Below are positions 9,485 through 20,162 of a stretch of 64,000 bases of DNA, one piece after another. How positions within the stretch are numbered: position 1 is the stretch's first letter; the number at the start of each line of letters is the position of its first letter. Source of the stretch: Klebsiella pneumoniae (GTDB taxonomy: Bacteria; Pseudomonadota; Gammaproteobacteria; Enterobacterales; Enterobacteriaceae); NCBI RefSeq assembly GCF_000742135.1, contig NZ_KN046818.1, forward strand, positions 3,787,447 through 3,851,446, read 5' to 3'. Under the pieces are notes generated by a model. It did not search any database, was not told where the DNA came from, and was given only the letters and a program-made list of their open reading frames with translations. The position numbers and the translations under genes were made by a program.

Positions 9485-9891
9485 GCGAGACGGTGGTGTT
9501 CAGTCAGCTGAGCCGTAAATTTATTGATGAGAACGACGCCACGCCGGATCAGGCGCAGCAGGTGGTCTATTACAGCCTGGCGATTGGCCACCACCTCGGC
9601 GTCATCGACTGTCTGGAGGCGGCGCTGAGCTGCCCGTGGGACGCGTATCTGGCATGGATCGCTACCCTTGAGGCCGGAAGCGCCGCGCGGCGCAAAATGG
9701 AGGGCGTGCCGAAGTATGGCGAAATCGTCATCGACAGCAGTCATGTGGCGATGCTGGCCAACGCCTTTGATAAAGCGCAGTCCGCGCAGACCCCGCAGCA
9801 GCAGGCGTGGAGCAAAACCCTGCTCAGCATGCTGCATGATATTCACCAGGAGAGCGCCATCTACCTGATGGTGAGGAGATTACGTGACTGA
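9481..9891 (+). CDS. hycH: HycH, formate hydrogenlyase assembly protein
   Basis: A 136-residue soluble protein needed for maturation of hydrogenase-3 in E. coli and not found in the final enzyme. No catalytic motif is visible. Identification is by length, overall sequence and position between hycG and hycI, overlapping both. Confidence 0.93.
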   Translation: MSETVVFSQLSRKFIDENDATPDQAQQVVYYSLAIGHHLGVIDCLEAALSCPWDAYLAWIATLEAGSAARRKMEGVPKYGEIVIDSSHVAMLANAFDKAQSAQTPQQQAWSKTLLSMLHDIHQESAIYLMVRRLRD

Positions 9892-10354
9892 CGTTTTACT
9901 CTGTGTCGGCAACAGCATGATGGGTGACGACGGCGCCGGCCCGCTGCTGGCGGAGATGTGCGCGGCGAACCCGGCCGGCCAGTGGGTGGTCATCGACGGC
10001 GGCAGCGCGCCGGAAAACGACATCGTGGCGATCCGCGAATTACGCCCCGAACGCCTGCTGATTGTCGATGCCACCGATATGGGCCTAAACCCCGGCGACA
10101 TTCGCATCATCGATCCCGACGACATCGCCGAGATGTTTATGATGACCACCCATAACATGCCGCTCAACTATCTGGTCGATCAGCTGAAAGAGGACGTCGG
10201 CGAGGTGATTTTCCTCGGCATTCAGCCGGATATCGTCGGTTTTTATTATCCGATGACCCAGCCGGTGAAAGAGGCCGTTGCCCGGGTGTATCAGCAGCTG
10301 GCAGGCTGGCAGGGCAAGGGCGGCTTTACTCAGCTGGAGGCCGCGGACGACTAG
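9884..10354 (+). CDS. hycI: HycI, endopeptidase that matures HycE
   Basis: This 156-residue nickel-dependent aspartic-type peptidase cuts the C-terminal tail of HycE after nickel insertion. The three metal-sensing positions of the M52 family are present: Asp in GDDGAGP near residue 16, Asp in DATDMG near residue 62 and His in TTHNMP near residue 91. It starts with GTG at 9884 inside hycH. Its TAG stop overlaps the stop codon of the convergent SymE-like gene by 3 bases (CTAG). Confidence 0.96.
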   Translation: MTDVLLCVGNSMMGDDGAGPLLAEMCAANPAGQWVVIDGGSAPENDIVAIRELRPERLLIVDATDMGLNPGDIRIIDPDDIAEMFMMTTHNMPLNYLVDQLKEDVGEVIFLGIQPDIVGFYYPMTQPVKEAVARVYQQLAGWQGKGGFTQLEAADD

Positions 10355-10659
10355 CCCTGCGGCGAACCGGGCTCTCCGCCGGCGCACGACTGGCCGGAAG
10401 GGAGCCCCGTTCCCGGCGCTGCCAGCTCAAGATTCTCTATCACTAATTTACCGGGCGACACCGAGACTCTGACCTGCGTGCCGACCGGAAACCCCGCCTG
10501 CTCCAGCCAGTCGCCGTTTAAGCTTAATGCCGCGTGGCGGGTGTAGCGCCGCGTCTCCCGCGTTTTGCGGTCCTCATGGCGTTTTCTGACATATCCCACG
10601 GTTAACTGGCGAATGGCCCTGGCTATCCCTCTGGCTGCGGTAGGGTGCTGTGCGCTCAT
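10351..10659 (-). CDS. SymE-family toxin-like protein
   Basis: A 102-residue basic protein. Residues from about 18 to 80 match the SymE pattern: an LTV-Y start, then LxGDWLEQAGF, a GT-V-V strand and a final LVIENLE strand. This is an AbrB-like swapped-hairpin fold. E. coli SymE is an SOS-induced RNA-associated toxin silenced by the antisense RNA SymR. The ATG at 10659 is preceded by AGGAG; longer upstream starts have no ribosome site. A LexA-like palindrome lies 36 bases upstream. It converges on hycI, and E. coli has no gene here. Whether it is toxic, and whether an antisense RNA exists, cannot be seen. Confidence 0.8.
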   Translation of the reverse strand: MSAQHPTAARGIARAIRQLTVGYVRKRHEDRKTRETRRYTRHAALSLNGDWLEQAGFPVGTQVRVSVSPGKLVIENLELAAPGTGLPSGQSCAGGEPGSPQG

Positions 10660-10693
10660 GATGTGCTCCTTGCTGAAGATACCCCTGTAAAAG

Positions 10694-10713
10694 TACTGGA
10701 TAAAATACCAGTT
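10694..10713 (-). promoter_or_regulatory. Palindrome resembling a LexA box upstream of the SymE-like gene
   Basis: CTGGATAAAATACCAG (10696-10711) has the CTG-N10-CAG core of LexA sites with flanking T-A and T. It departs from consensus at the fourth base on each side (G/C instead of T/A). On the minus strand TTGCCA, 18 bases, then TATTTT could be a -35/-10 pair whose -10 overlaps the box. The reading is plausible but weaker than the recA box at 33,120. Confidence 0.4.
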
Positions 10714-10840
10714 ATTGTAAACAGGTGGCAAACCAGAAACTGGAATCAGGCTCGAGAAAAAAGCATGTAATGGATGCAACAGACAGCCGACGTCCGTCCC
10801 CCGGTTAGCGCGGGGAACGGGCGCGCGTGGGCGAGGGTGC

Positions 10841-12268
<1,428 letters not shown>

Positions 12269-12291
12269 TTACCTCATTATCAATAGTGTAT

Positions 12292-13734
12292 TCAGGCGTG
12301 GGATGCCTGGGTCCGGGCCTGGCGCGCTCTGGCGTCGGCAGCGGCCTGCTCAACGGGAATGTCCTCAAAGCCAAGGATCAGCGTCAGGGCAAACGACAGC
12401 ACCACCGACAGCGCCATCACGCCAAACACCCAGACGATGGTCATTGGATTGGCCGGATCGAAAAACTGCACGCTGGTAAACAGCCCCGGCGCCGCCATCG
12501 AATGGCTGGCCAGTCCGGCAATGCCTGCCACCGCGCCGCAGATAAAGCCGCTGATTAAGCTGGCGATCAGCGGGCGCTTCAGGCGCACCGCCACGCCGTA
12601 CAGCGCCGGTTCGGAAATCCCGGCCAGAATCGCCGATGCCGCGGCGGCCAGCGCCGTCTGGCGCAGCTCCGGGTTTTTGGTTTTCCACGCTACCGCCAGC
12701 GAAGAGCCGCCGAGCGACAGGTTGGCGCCGATCTCCGACGGCATCACCATACCCTCTTTGCCGGTTTCGGCGATGGTCTGAATGATGGTCGGCGTAAAGA
12801 CGCGGTGCATACCGGTCATCACCAACAGCGGCCACAGCCCGCCCATGATCGCCACCGACAGCCAGCCGAGATAGCTGTGGATCGTATACACCAGCGCGGA
12901 AATGGCGCTGCCGATCCAGATGCCCAGCGGGCCAATCAGCAGGATCGCCAGCGGGGCGGCGATCAGCACGATCAGCATCGGCTTCAGAAAGTTTTTCGTC
13001 ACCGCCGGGGTAATGCGATCCACCCAGCGCTCGATATACGACAGGCACCAGGTCATCACCAGCGCCGGGATCACCGTGTAGGTGTATTTCACCGCGGTAA
13101 CCGGAATAAAGGCGAATTCAACGTGTTCTCCCTGGGCGGCTTTGGCCATCAATTCGATAAACCCAGGATGCACCAGCACCCCGGCGATGGCGATAGCCAG
13201 CGACATATTAGTTTTGAATTTCACCGCCGCGGAGGCGGCCACCATCAGCGGCAGGAAGAAAAATGCGCCGTCGCCGATAAGCGCCAGCAGGGTCAGCGTC
13301 GGCGAGCCTTTCGGCAACGCGCCGCTCATCTCGAGGATCATCGCCAGCAGCTTGACCATCGATCCGCCGATAATCGCCGGGATCAGCGGGGACATGGTGC
13401 CGATCAGCGCGTCGAGGATCCCGGCGCCGATGCGTTTCAGGGTCAGCGGCGCTTTGCCCTGCGGCTCAGCCGGGCGCAGGTCGCCTGGCAGCAGATTCAC
13501 CACCTCGCGGTAGGCCTGGGAGACAGTGTTGCCGATGATCACCTGGCACTGGTTATCGCTGCGCACGACGCCGAGCACCCCGGACAGGCCTTTCAGGGTA
13601 GAGCTATCGACCTGTTCGTCGTCTTTAACCACGAAGCGCAGACGGGTCATGCAGTGGGTAACGGCGGCGACGTTGTCGACCCCGCCGATTGCCGCGACTA
13701 TCTGTTGCGCCAGGGCTGCATAATTTTTCGACAT
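12292..13734 (-). CDS. ascF: AscF, PTS beta-glucoside transporter EIIBC
   Basis: A 480-residue phosphotransferase permease. Residues 1-90 are the EIIB domain, with the phosphorylated cysteine in THCMTRLRF near residue 27. The rest is the EIIC domain with about ten hydrophobic helices. No EIIA domain is present, so phosphate must come from another EIIA-Glc type protein, as in E. coli. It is transcribed away from ascG. The palindrome at 13,811-13,823 is the likely AscG operator. Confidence 0.93.
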   Translation of the reverse strand: MSKNYAALAQQIVAAIGGVDNVAAVTHCMTRLRFVVKDDEQVDSSTLKGLSGVLGVVRSDNQCQVIIGNTVSQAYREVVNLLPGDLRPAEPQGKAPLTLKRIGAGILDALIGTMSPLIPAIIGGSMVKLLAMILEMSGALPKGSPTLTLLALIGDGAFFFLPLMVAASAAVKFKTNMSLAIAIAGVLVHPGFIELMAKAAQGEHVEFAFIPVTAVKYTYTVIPALVMTWCLSYIERWVDRITPAVTKNFLKPMLIVLIAAPLAILLIGPLGIWIGSAISALVYTIHSYLGWLSVAIMGGLWPLLVMTGMHRVFTPTIIQTIAETGKEGMVMPSEIGANLSLGGSSLAVAWKTKNPELRQTALAAAASAILAGISEPALYGVAVRLKRPLIASLISGFICGAVAGIAGLASHSMAAPGLFTSVQFFDPANPMTIVWVFGVMALSVVLSFALTLILGFEDIPVEQAAADARARQARTQASHA

Positions 13735-13810
13735 CGGATTTTATCCTGTTTATCAATAGGGTACTGATCTGCCACCGCCCCGCATCGCCGGGCGATACCA
13801 TGTTTTTATA

Positions 13811-13823
13811 GGAAACCGGTTCC
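13811..13823. promoter_or_regulatory. LacI-type operator between ascF and ascG
   Basis: GGAAACCGGTTCC is a perfect 13-base palindrome with the central CG typical of LacI/GalR-family operators. It lies 77 bases upstream of ascF and 178 bases upstream of ascG, where an AscG operator is expected. Confidence 0.7.
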
Positions 13824-14001
13824 ACAAAATCATGGTGAGTTTCATTTAATTTCACAAGAAATAAAAAAATATGATCTCAATTTTGTGATTTTGATCGCTA
13901 AGCGTCGCCGTGAGCCGGATCGCGTTGGTGAACAGGGGAATGCTGTAAAAGCGGGAAACGTGCAGTACACTGCCTGCAACTTTTGCAACAGGAAGAATCA
14001 C

Positions 14002-15015
14002 ATGGCAACGATGCTGGAGGTCGCAAAGCGCGCGGGGGTATCGAAGGCGACCGTTTCGCGGGTGCTGTCGGGCAACGGCTATGTCAGCCAGGAGACCAAA
14101 GACCGGGTGTTTAAGGCGGTGGCGGAGAGCGGCTACCGGCCTAATCTGCTGGCGCGCAACCTGGCGACCAAAACCACGCAAACCCTCGGCCTGGTGGTGA
14201 CCAATACCCTGTACCACGGCGTCTATTTTAGCGAACTGCTGTATCACGTGGCGCGGATGACGGAGGATAAAGGGCGGCAGCTGATCCTGGCCGACGGCAA
14301 GCACAGCGCGCAAGAGGAGCGGGAGGCGATCCAGTACCTGCTGGATCTGCGCTGCGATGCGATCATCATCTACCCGCGCTTTCTCACCGTTGATGAGATG
14401 GACGATATCGTTGAGAACCACTCGCAGCCGATCATGGTGCTTAATCGCCGCCTGCGCCGCCACGCCAGCCACTGCGTCTGGTCCGATCAAAAAGCCTCGG
14501 CGATGCGGGTAGTGGAGCGGCTGATTGCGCTTGGCCATCGCGATATCGCCTTTATTACCGGCTCCCTTGACTCGCCCACCGGCGTCGAACGCCTCGCCGG
14601 CTACAAAGACGCGCTGGTTGGCCACGGCATCGCCCTGAACGAGGCGCTTATCGCCGAAGGGCGCTGGACGCCGGAAACCGGGGCGGCGGGGGTGGAGAGC
14701 CTGCGTCAGCGCGGGGTTACCTACAGCGCGCTGGTGGCGAGCAATGACGATATGGCCATCGGGGCGATGAAGCAGCTTCACCAGCTGGGCGTTAAGGTGC
14801 CGGAACAGGTCTCGGTGGTGGGGTTTGACGATATTGCTCTTGCGCCGTATATGGTGCCGTCGCTCGCCAGCGTCCGGGTGCCGGTGACGGAGATGATTAA
14901 AGAGAGCATCAATCGGCTGATCTTTATGCTGGATGGCGGGGAATTCAACTTTCAGCAAAGCTTTCCCGGAGCGCTGATTGAACGCGAGTCGCTGGTGGCG
15001 GGCCCCTGTGCCTGA
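14002..15015 (+). CDS. ascG: AscG, LacI-family repressor of ascFB
   Basis: A 337-residue repressor. The N-terminal helix-turn-helix is VAKRAGVSKATVSRVLSG (residues about 6-23) and the remainder is a periplasmic-binding-protein fold that senses the sugar. The ATG at 14002 is preceded by GGAAG; the longer in-frame extension upstream is not conserved in the family. In E. coli K-12 this gene is interrupted by transposition, but here it is intact. The stop codon is followed within 9 bases by the 13-base hairpin at 15,024. Confidence 0.94.
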   Translation: MATMLEVAKRAGVSKATVSRVLSGNGYVSQETKDRVFKAVAESGYRPNLLARNLATKTTQTLGLVVTNTLYHGVYFSELLYHVARMTEDKGRQLILADGKHSAQEEREAIQYLLDLRCDAIIIYPRFLTVDEMDDIVENHSQPIMVLNRRLRRHASHCVWSDQKASAMRVVERLIALGHRDIAFITGSLDSPTGVERLAGYKDALVGHGIALNEALIAEGRWTPETGAAGVESLRQRGVTYSALVASNDDMAIGAMKQLHQLGVKVPEQVSVVGFDDIALAPYMVPSLASVRVPVTEMIKESINRLIFMLDGGEFNFQQSFPGALIERESLVAGPCA

Positions 15016-15023
15016 CGTCGTCA

Positions 15024-15053
15024 GCTGTCATCGTCACTACTGACGATGACAGC
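15024..15053 (+). promoter_or_regulatory. Perfect 13-base hairpin between ascG and hydN
   Basis: GCTGTCATCGTCA and TGACGATGACAGC pair around the loop CTAC. No T-run follows on either strand, so it is a poor intrinsic terminator. It contains CTGTCATCG in both orientations, the word also found in the hyp-hyc inverted repeat. It sits about 45 bases upstream of the hydN sigma54 promoter, so it is a candidate FhlA enhancer. Confidence 0.55.
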
Positions 15054-15097
15054 AAAGCGCAGCTATAATAGTCTTTATAATCAATACATTAAAAAAT

Positions 15098-15113
15098 TGG
15101 AACGTATTATGCA
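15098..15113 (+). promoter_or_regulatory. Sigma54 -24/-12 promoter of hydN-hypF
   Basis: TGGAACGTATTATGCA has GG and GC 12 bases apart and lies 38 bases upstream of hydN. The hydN-hypF operon of E. coli is sigma54/FhlA-dependent, which fits. Confidence 0.75.
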
Positions 15114-15151
15114 TACTCCGGCGCGTAACCTTCTTACTGCTGGAGAAATGG

Positions 15152-15679
15152 ATGAACCGTTTCATTATCGCCGATGCGAGCAAATGTATCGGCTGTCGCA
15201 CTTGCGAAGTGGCCTGCGTGGTATCCCATCAGGAACATCAGGACTGCGCCTCCCTGACGCCTCACACCTTTCAGCCGCGTATTCACGTGATCAAAGGGGT
15301 CAATGTTTCCACGGCGACCGCCTGCCGTCAGTGTGAAGACGCCCCCTGCGCCAACGTCTGCCCGAACGGCGCCATCAGCCGTGATAAAGGCTTTGTCCAT
15401 GTGATGCAGGAGCGTTGCATCGGCTGCAAAACCTGCGTCGTCGCCTGCCCGTACGGGGCGATGGAGGTGGTGGTGCGCCCGGTGATCCGCCATAGCGGCG
15501 CCGGACTGAACGTCGTGGCGGAAAAAGCCGAAGCCAACAAGTGCGATCTCTGCTTCCACCGCGAGAGCGGTCCGGCCTGCATGGAAGTGTGCCCGACGCA
15601 CGCCCTGGTGTGCGTTGACCGCAACAAACTTGAGCAGATGAAGATCGAGAAACGTCGCCGTACGGCGCTGGCCTGGTAA
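15152..15679 (+). CDS. hydN: HydN, HycB-like ferredoxin of formate metabolism
   Basis: A 175-residue electron-transfer protein with four [4Fe-4S] cysteine clusters: [11 protein letters not shown] near residue 12, CRQC...PCANVC near residue 55, [11 protein letters not shown] near residue 87 and CDLC...ACMEVC near residue 131. It is thought to serve formate dehydrogenase H. The start [10 protein letters not shown] mirrors HycB. It is followed after 8 bases by hypF, and both are likely read from the sigma54 promoter at 15,098. Confidence 0.95.
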   Translation: MNRFIIADASKCIGCRTCEVACVVSHQEHQDCASLTPHTFQPRIHVIKGVNVSTATACRQCEDAPCANVCPNGAISRDKGFVHVMQERCIGCKTCVVACPYGAMEVVVRPVIRHSGAGLNVVAEKAEANKCDLCFHRESGPACMEVCPTHALVCVDRNKLEQMKIEKRRRTALAW

Positions 15680-15687
15680 GTCAAGGC

Positions 15688-17922
15688 ATGAACGGGGTGC
15701 AAATCCGCATTCGCGGTAAAGTGCAGGGGGTGGGGTTCCGCCCCTTTGTCTGGCAGCTGGCCCGGGCGCAGGCCCGCTGCGGCGATGTCTGTAACGACGG
15801 CGACGGCGTACTGGTGCGGCTGGTCGGGGGCGACGACGGTTTTACTGCCGCTCTGGCTGACCACTGCCCGCCGCTGGCGCGGATCGACAGTACCGCCTGC
15901 ATTCCCTATCGCTGGGCGGCCACGCCGCAGGATTTCACCATCCGCGAGAGTGGGGCGGGACGGATGCGGACTCAGATTGTGCCCGATGCCGCGACCTGCC
16001 CGGCGTGCCTCGCGGAGATGAACGATCCCCGGGCACGCCGCTACCGCTACCCCTTTATCAACTGCACCCACTGCGGCCCGCGGTTGACCATTATTCGCGC
16101 CATGCCCTACGACCGGCCCTTCACCGCAATGGCGCCGTTCCCGCTCTGTTCCCCTTGTGAGGCGGAATTCCGCGATCCTGCCGATCGCCGTTTTCACGCC
16201 CAGCCGGTGGCCTGCCCCGACTGCGGGCCGCGACTGGAATGGCGGGCAGAGGGGGAAACGCTGGACGGCGAGGCGGCGCTGCAGGCGGCTATTGCCCGGC
16301 TGGCGGCGGGCAAAATCGTGGCGATAAAAGGCATCGGCGGCTTTCATCTGGCCTGCGATGCCGGTAACCCCGCTGCCGTTGCCACGCTGCGGGCGCGAAA
16401 ACACCGCCCGGCAAAACCGCTGGCGGTAATGCTGCCGACGGCAACGGGCTTACCCGCCGCCGCTGCGGCGCTGATGGGCTCCCCGGCGGCGCCCATCGTA
16501 CTGATTGCCAAAGCGCAGGTCTCCGGCCTGTGCGACGAAATAGCGCCAGGGCTTGCGGAAGTTGGGGTGATGCTGCCGTCTAATCCGCTGCAGCATTTGC
16601 TTCTGCAGGGCCTGGCGCGCCCCATCGTAATGACCTCCGGCAACCTTAGCGGCCGTCCGCCGACGTTAAGTAATGCTCAGGCGCTCAATGAGTTAGCCGA
16701 CATTGCCGACGGCTTTCTCTTGCATAATCGCGACATCGTACAGCGGATGGATGATTCACTGGTGCGCTCAAGCGGTGAAATGCTGCGCCGCGCCCGGGGC
16801 TACGTCCCGGACGCGCTGCCGCTGCCGCCAGGGCTAGGAGACATCCCGCCGCTGCTGGCTCTCGGCGCGGATATGAAAAATACCTTCTGCCTGGCGCGCG
16901 GCAGCGAAGCGGTGCTGAGCCAGCACTTTGGCGATCTTGGCGAGGAAGGTGTTGAACAGCAGTGGCGCAGCGCCCTGCAGCTGATGCAGAGCATTTACGC
17001 GTTTGTGCCGCAGCGGGTGGTGGTTGATGCCCATCCCGGCTATCGCTCAACGCAGTGGGCGGCCTCCCTGCCCCTGCCGCTGGAGACAGTGCTGCATCAC
17101 CATGCCCACGCCGCGGCGTGCCTGGCGGAGCACCGCTGGCCGCTTGACGGCGGGGACGTTATCGCCCTGACACTCGACGGTATTGGTATGGGGGAGAACG
17201 GCGCGCTGTGGGGCGGGGAGTGCCTGCGGGTCAACTATCGCGAATGCGAACATCTTGGCGGGCTGCCGGCCGTCGCGCTGCCAGGGGGGGACCTGGCGGC
17301 ACGCCAGCCGTGGCGAAATTTGCTGGCCCACTGTCTGGCGTTTGTCCCTGACTGGCAGGATTATCCGCAGGCCGCCACCCTGCGCCAGCGCAACTGGCCG
17401 CTGCTGGCGCAGGCCATCGAGCGCGGGATTAACGCACCGCGCGCTTCATCCTGCGGACGGCTGTTTGATGCCGTTGCCTGCGCCCTGGATTGCGCGCCGG
17501 AGAGTCTGAGCTATGAAGGCGAAGCGGCCTGTCGGCTGGAGGCGCTGGCCGCCAGCTGCCCCGGCGTCAGCCACCCGGTTACGCTGCCGTGGCGCGACGA
17601 CGCGCTGGATTTAGCGACCTTCTGGCGGCAATGGCTGAGCTGGCAGGCGACTCCGGCGCAGAAAGCCTGGGCATTCCACGACGCCCTGGCCTGTGGACTG
17701 GCGGCGATGGCCCGCGACTGCGCCACCGTCCGCGGCATCGACACGATGGTCTGCAGCGGCGGGGTGCTGCATAACCGCCTGCTGGCGGCGCGATTGACCT
17801 TTTATCTGGCGGATTTTACTCTGCTGTTTGCACAGCAGTTGCCGGCCGGCGACGGCGCAATCGCCTATGGTCAGGCGGTGATCGCCGCCGCCCGCGGGCA
17901 GGCTCAAGGAATACAACCATGA
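15688..17922 (+). CDS. hypF: HypF, carbamoyltransferase for hydrogenase cyanide ligands
   Basis: HypF makes the thiocarbamate on HypE that becomes the cyanide ligand of [NiFe] hydrogenases. The domains in order are an acylphosphatase domain (residues 1-90, [11 protein letters not shown]), two zinc-finger pairs of CxxC (CPAC/CTHC and CSPC/CPDC, residues about 105-180), a YrdC-like domain (about 190-370) and a Kae1-like carbamoyltransferase domain with VDAHPGY and HHHAHA near residues 447 and 470. Length is 744 residues against about 750 in E. coli. Its stop overlaps the start of a nickel permease (ATGA). Confidence 0.96.
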   Translation: MNGVQIRIRGKVQGVGFRPFVWQLARAQARCGDVCNDGDGVLVRLVGGDDGFTAALADHCPPLARIDSTACIPYRWAATPQDFTIRESGAGRMRTQIVPDAATCPACLAEMNDPRARRYRYPFINCTHCGPRLTIIRAMPYDRPFTAMAPFPLCSPCEAEFRDPADRRFHAQPVACPDCGPRLEWRAEGETLDGEAALQAAIARLAAGKIVAIKGIGGFHLACDAGNPAAVATLRARKHRPAKPLAVMLPTATGLPAAAAALMGSPAAPIVLIAKAQVSGLCDEIAPGLAEVGVMLPSNPLQHLLLQGLARPIVMTSGNLSGRPPTLSNAQALNELADIADGFLLHNRDIVQRMDDSLVRSSGEMLRRARGYVPDALPLPPGLGDIPPLLALGADMKNTFCLARGSEAVLSQHFGDLGEEGVEQQWRSALQLMQSIYAFVPQRVVVDAHPGYRSTQWAASLPLPLETVLHHHAHAAACLAEHRWPLDGGDVIALTLDGIGMGENGALWGGECLRVNYRECEHLGGLPAVALPGGDLAARQPWRNLLAHCLAFVPDWQDYPQAATLRQRNWPLLAQAIERGINAPRASSCGRLFDAVACALDCAPESLSYEGEAACRLEALAASCPGVSHPVTLPWRDDALDLATFWRQWLSWQATPAQKAWAFHDALACGLAAMARDCATVRGIDTMVCSGGVLHNRLLAARLTFYLADFTLLFAQQLPAGDGAIAYGQAVIAAARGQAQGIQP

Positions 17923-18932
17923 TAATGACAGTTTTACGCCAGCAGCCGCGCGCCGCGGGTCTGGTGCTGGGGTTGATCGCGGCGAATTTTCTGGCCTGGT
18001 GCTGGGCGCTGCAGGCCTTTGGCGACAGCGGCGCGCTGATGGCCGCCAGCCTGCTGGCCTGGGGCTACGGCCTGCGCCACGCGGTGGACGCCGACCATAT
18101 TGCGGCGATTGATAACGTGACCCGCAAGATGATGCAGCAGGGGCGGCGGCCTTTCGCCGTCGGGGCGTGGTTTTCGCTGGGCCACTCATCGATTGTGGTG
18201 CTGGCCTCGGCGGCGATTGCCGCGACCGCCACCGCCTTCAGCACGCAGATGAGCTGGCTGCATGATACCGGTAGCGTTATCGGCACCGCCGTGTCGGCCC
18301 TGTTTTTACTGGCGATGGCCTTTATCAACCTGGTGATTTTACGCAGCGTGTGGCGCAGCTTTCGGGCATGGAAGCGCGGAGAGCCGGTGAGCGACGAAAT
18401 CGTCAGCGGCGGCGGGGTGATGAGCTGGCTGTTTGGCAAGACCTTCCGCCTGATCAGCCGCAGCTGGCAGATGTACCTGGTCGGTTTCCTGTTTGGCCTC
18501 GGTTTTGATACCGCCACCGAAATCGGCGTACTGGGTATCTCCGCCGCCGGTGCGTCGAGCGGGATTTCCGTCTGGTCGATTATGGTCTTCCCGGCGCTGT
18601 TCGCCAGTGGTATGGCGCTGGTGGATACCCTCGATAACGTGCTGATGGTCGGCGCCTACGGCTGGGCGTTCAGCAAACCGCAGCGCAAGCTCTATTACAA
18701 CATGACCATCACCGGCACCTCGGTGGTGGTGGCGCTGTTTATCGGCGGCCTGGAAGCGCTGGGCCTGCTAATGGATAAGTTTGCGCTCAGCGGCGGAATA
18801 TGGCGCTGGGTAGGGGCGTTAAACGACAACCTCGGCGACGCCGGATTTGTGGTGGTCGGGTTGTTTGTCGCCTGTTGGGCGCTATCGGTGCTTAACTATC
18901 GCTGGCGCGGCTACGACAATCTGGCGCGCTAG
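17919..18932 (+). CDS. NiCoT-family nickel/cobalt permease
   Basis: A 337-residue integral membrane transporter for Ni2+ or Co2+. The family signature HAVDADH (the HX4DH motif, residues 54-60) lies in the second hydrophobic segment, followed by FSLGHSSIV and [10 protein letters not shown], also NiCoT signatures. Its ATGA overlap with hypF suggests cotranscription with hydN-hypF and a role in supplying nickel for hydrogenase-3. E. coli has no gene at this position. Substrate preference cannot be read from the sequence, and an efflux role (RcnA type) is unlikely because no His-rich loop is present. Confidence 0.9.
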   Translation: MIMTVLRQQPRAAGLVLGLIAANFLAWCWALQAFGDSGALMAASLLAWGYGLRHAVDADHIAAIDNVTRKMMQQGRRPFAVGAWFSLGHSSIVVLASAAIAATATAFSTQMSWLHDTGSVIGTAVSALFLLAMAFINLVILRSVWRSFRAWKRGEPVSDEIVSGGGVMSWLFGKTFRLISRSWQMYLVGFLFGLGFDTATEIGVLGISAAGASSGISVWSIMVFPALFASGMALVDTLDNVLMVGAYGWAFSKPQRKLYYNMTITGTSVVVALFIGGLEALGLLMDKFALSGGIWRWVGALNDNLGDAGFVVVGLFVACWALSVLNYRWRGYDNLAR

Positions 18933-18944
18933 GCTGGATATGTT

Positions 18945-19021
18945 CCCGGCTTGCGCTGCGCTTAGCCGGGCTACCAGAACAATACCGTAGCCCGGCTAAG
19001 GCGTTTACGCCGCAAGCCGGG
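18945..19021. repeat. Paired REP (BIME-type) palindromes
   Basis: Two opposed REP-like units, about 18,945-18,973 and 18,988-19,021, each contain CCCGGCTTGCG or its complement and TAGCCGGGCTAC. They lie in the gap between the convergent permease and norW genes, the usual place for bidirectional 3' end protection. Confidence 0.8.
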
Positions 19022-19028
19022 AAAACCA

Positions 19029-20162
19029 TCAACTTACCAGTTGTTTGAGCAGCGCAAAGGCTTCCTTCATTTTGTCTTCACTCACCACAAAGGCGCGCAG
19101 CTGGTTTTCGGCATCCACGCCTTTCGCCACCAGCCCCTCTTTGGCGGCCACGATATTCCACGTCAGATCGTCGCGGCGGGTGTCGCCGGCCAGATGCAGC
19201 GGCAGCTCCGGGGTTTTCACCTTCACCAGCATTGGCGGCAGCTTGAGCTCTCCCGCCTGCGCCAGCAGATTTTTACTCAGGCACATGGCGCTGAGTAAAA
19301 TCGGCTGCAGGAACGGCAGTACCACGCCGTTGATTTCCGCACAGTCGCCGAGCGCATAAATCGCCGGGTCGCTGGTTTGCAGCTGGCTATTGACCACAAT
19401 ACCGCGGTTAATCTGCAGTCCGGCGTGGCGCGCCAGCGACGTTTCCGGGCGCAGGCCGGCGGCGGCCACCACCGCATCGACGGTTATCGCGCGCTGGCGA
19501 TCGAGACTGACGCGAATGCCGTCGGCGGTTTGCTCCAGCCCCTCCAGCTGCGTTTTCAGCATCAGATGTACGCCCATCTCGGTGAGCCGATGCTGCAGGC
19601 GGCTGCTGGCCTCCGGCGGCATCAGCGCCGCCAGCACGCTGGCGGAGTTATCGACTACCGTTACCGCTTTACCGGCGCGGCAGAAATCCATCGCCAGTTC
19701 GCAGCCAATCAGGCCGCCGCCGACGATCAGCACGCGCTTCGCGTCGTGCAGCCGGCTCTGCGCCGCGCCATATTCGCGCTGGCTATTGAGCGTTAGCATC
19801 AGCTCGCGCCCCGGCACCGACGGGATAAACGGCGTCGCGCCGGTGGCCAGCACCAGTTTGTCGTAGCGCCACTGGTTATCCTGGCTCTTCACTAACCGGT
19901 TTTCGGCGTCGATATCGCTTACCCAGGTATGGGGAAACAGACGCAGAGTGTACTGCTCGGCGAACTCGCCGGCACTTTGCAGGGTCAGATCGTCGGCCTT
20001 CTGTCCGCGGCTGATGACATGGCTGAGGTCCGGTTTGTTGTATTCATCCATGCTATCGGCGGCGATGAGGGTCAGCGGGATTTGCGCATCCTGCTTACGA
20101 ATATTTTTCACCAGCTGGCGGGCCGCGAAGCCCGAGCCGATGATGACGATGCCATCACTCAT
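19029..20162 (-). CDS. norW: NorW, NADH:flavorubredoxin reductase
   Basis: NorW passes electrons from NADH to the rubredoxin domain of NorV for nitric oxide reduction. The 377-residue FAD protein has an N-terminal dinucleotide-binding site (IGSGFAARQ near residue 7), a second one for NADH (VGGGLIGCE near residue 147) and the family motif ALGDCAEI near residue 275. It overlaps norV by 4 bases (ATGA), so the two are cotranslated. Confidence 0.95.
   Translation of the reverse strand: MSDGIVIIGSGFAARQLVKNIRKQDAQIPLTLIAADSMDEYNKPDLSHVISRGQKADDLTLQSAGEFAEQYTLRLFPHTWVSDIDAENRLVKSQDNQWRYDKLVLATGATPFIPSVPGRELMLTLNSQREYGAAQSRLHDAKRVLIVGGGLIGCELAMDFCRAGKAVTVVDNSASVLAALMPPEASSRLQHRLTEMGVHLMLKTQLEGLEQTADGIRVSLDRQRAITVDAVVAAAGLRPETSLARHAGLQINRGIVVNSQLQTSDPAIYALGDCAEINGVVLPFLQPILLSAMCLSKNLLAQAGELKLPPMLVKVKTPELPLHLAGDTRRDDLTWNIVAAKEGLVAKGVDAENQLRAFVVSEDKMKEAFALLKQLVS

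Noticed and set aside
15024-15053. Hairpin after ascG read as a terminator
   Set aside because: Perfect stem but no T-run on either strand, so a protein-binding site is the more likely reading.
18945-19021. Possible attachment site for a mobile element
   Set aside because: Opposed REP units explain the symmetry, and no integrase or transposase gene is nearby.
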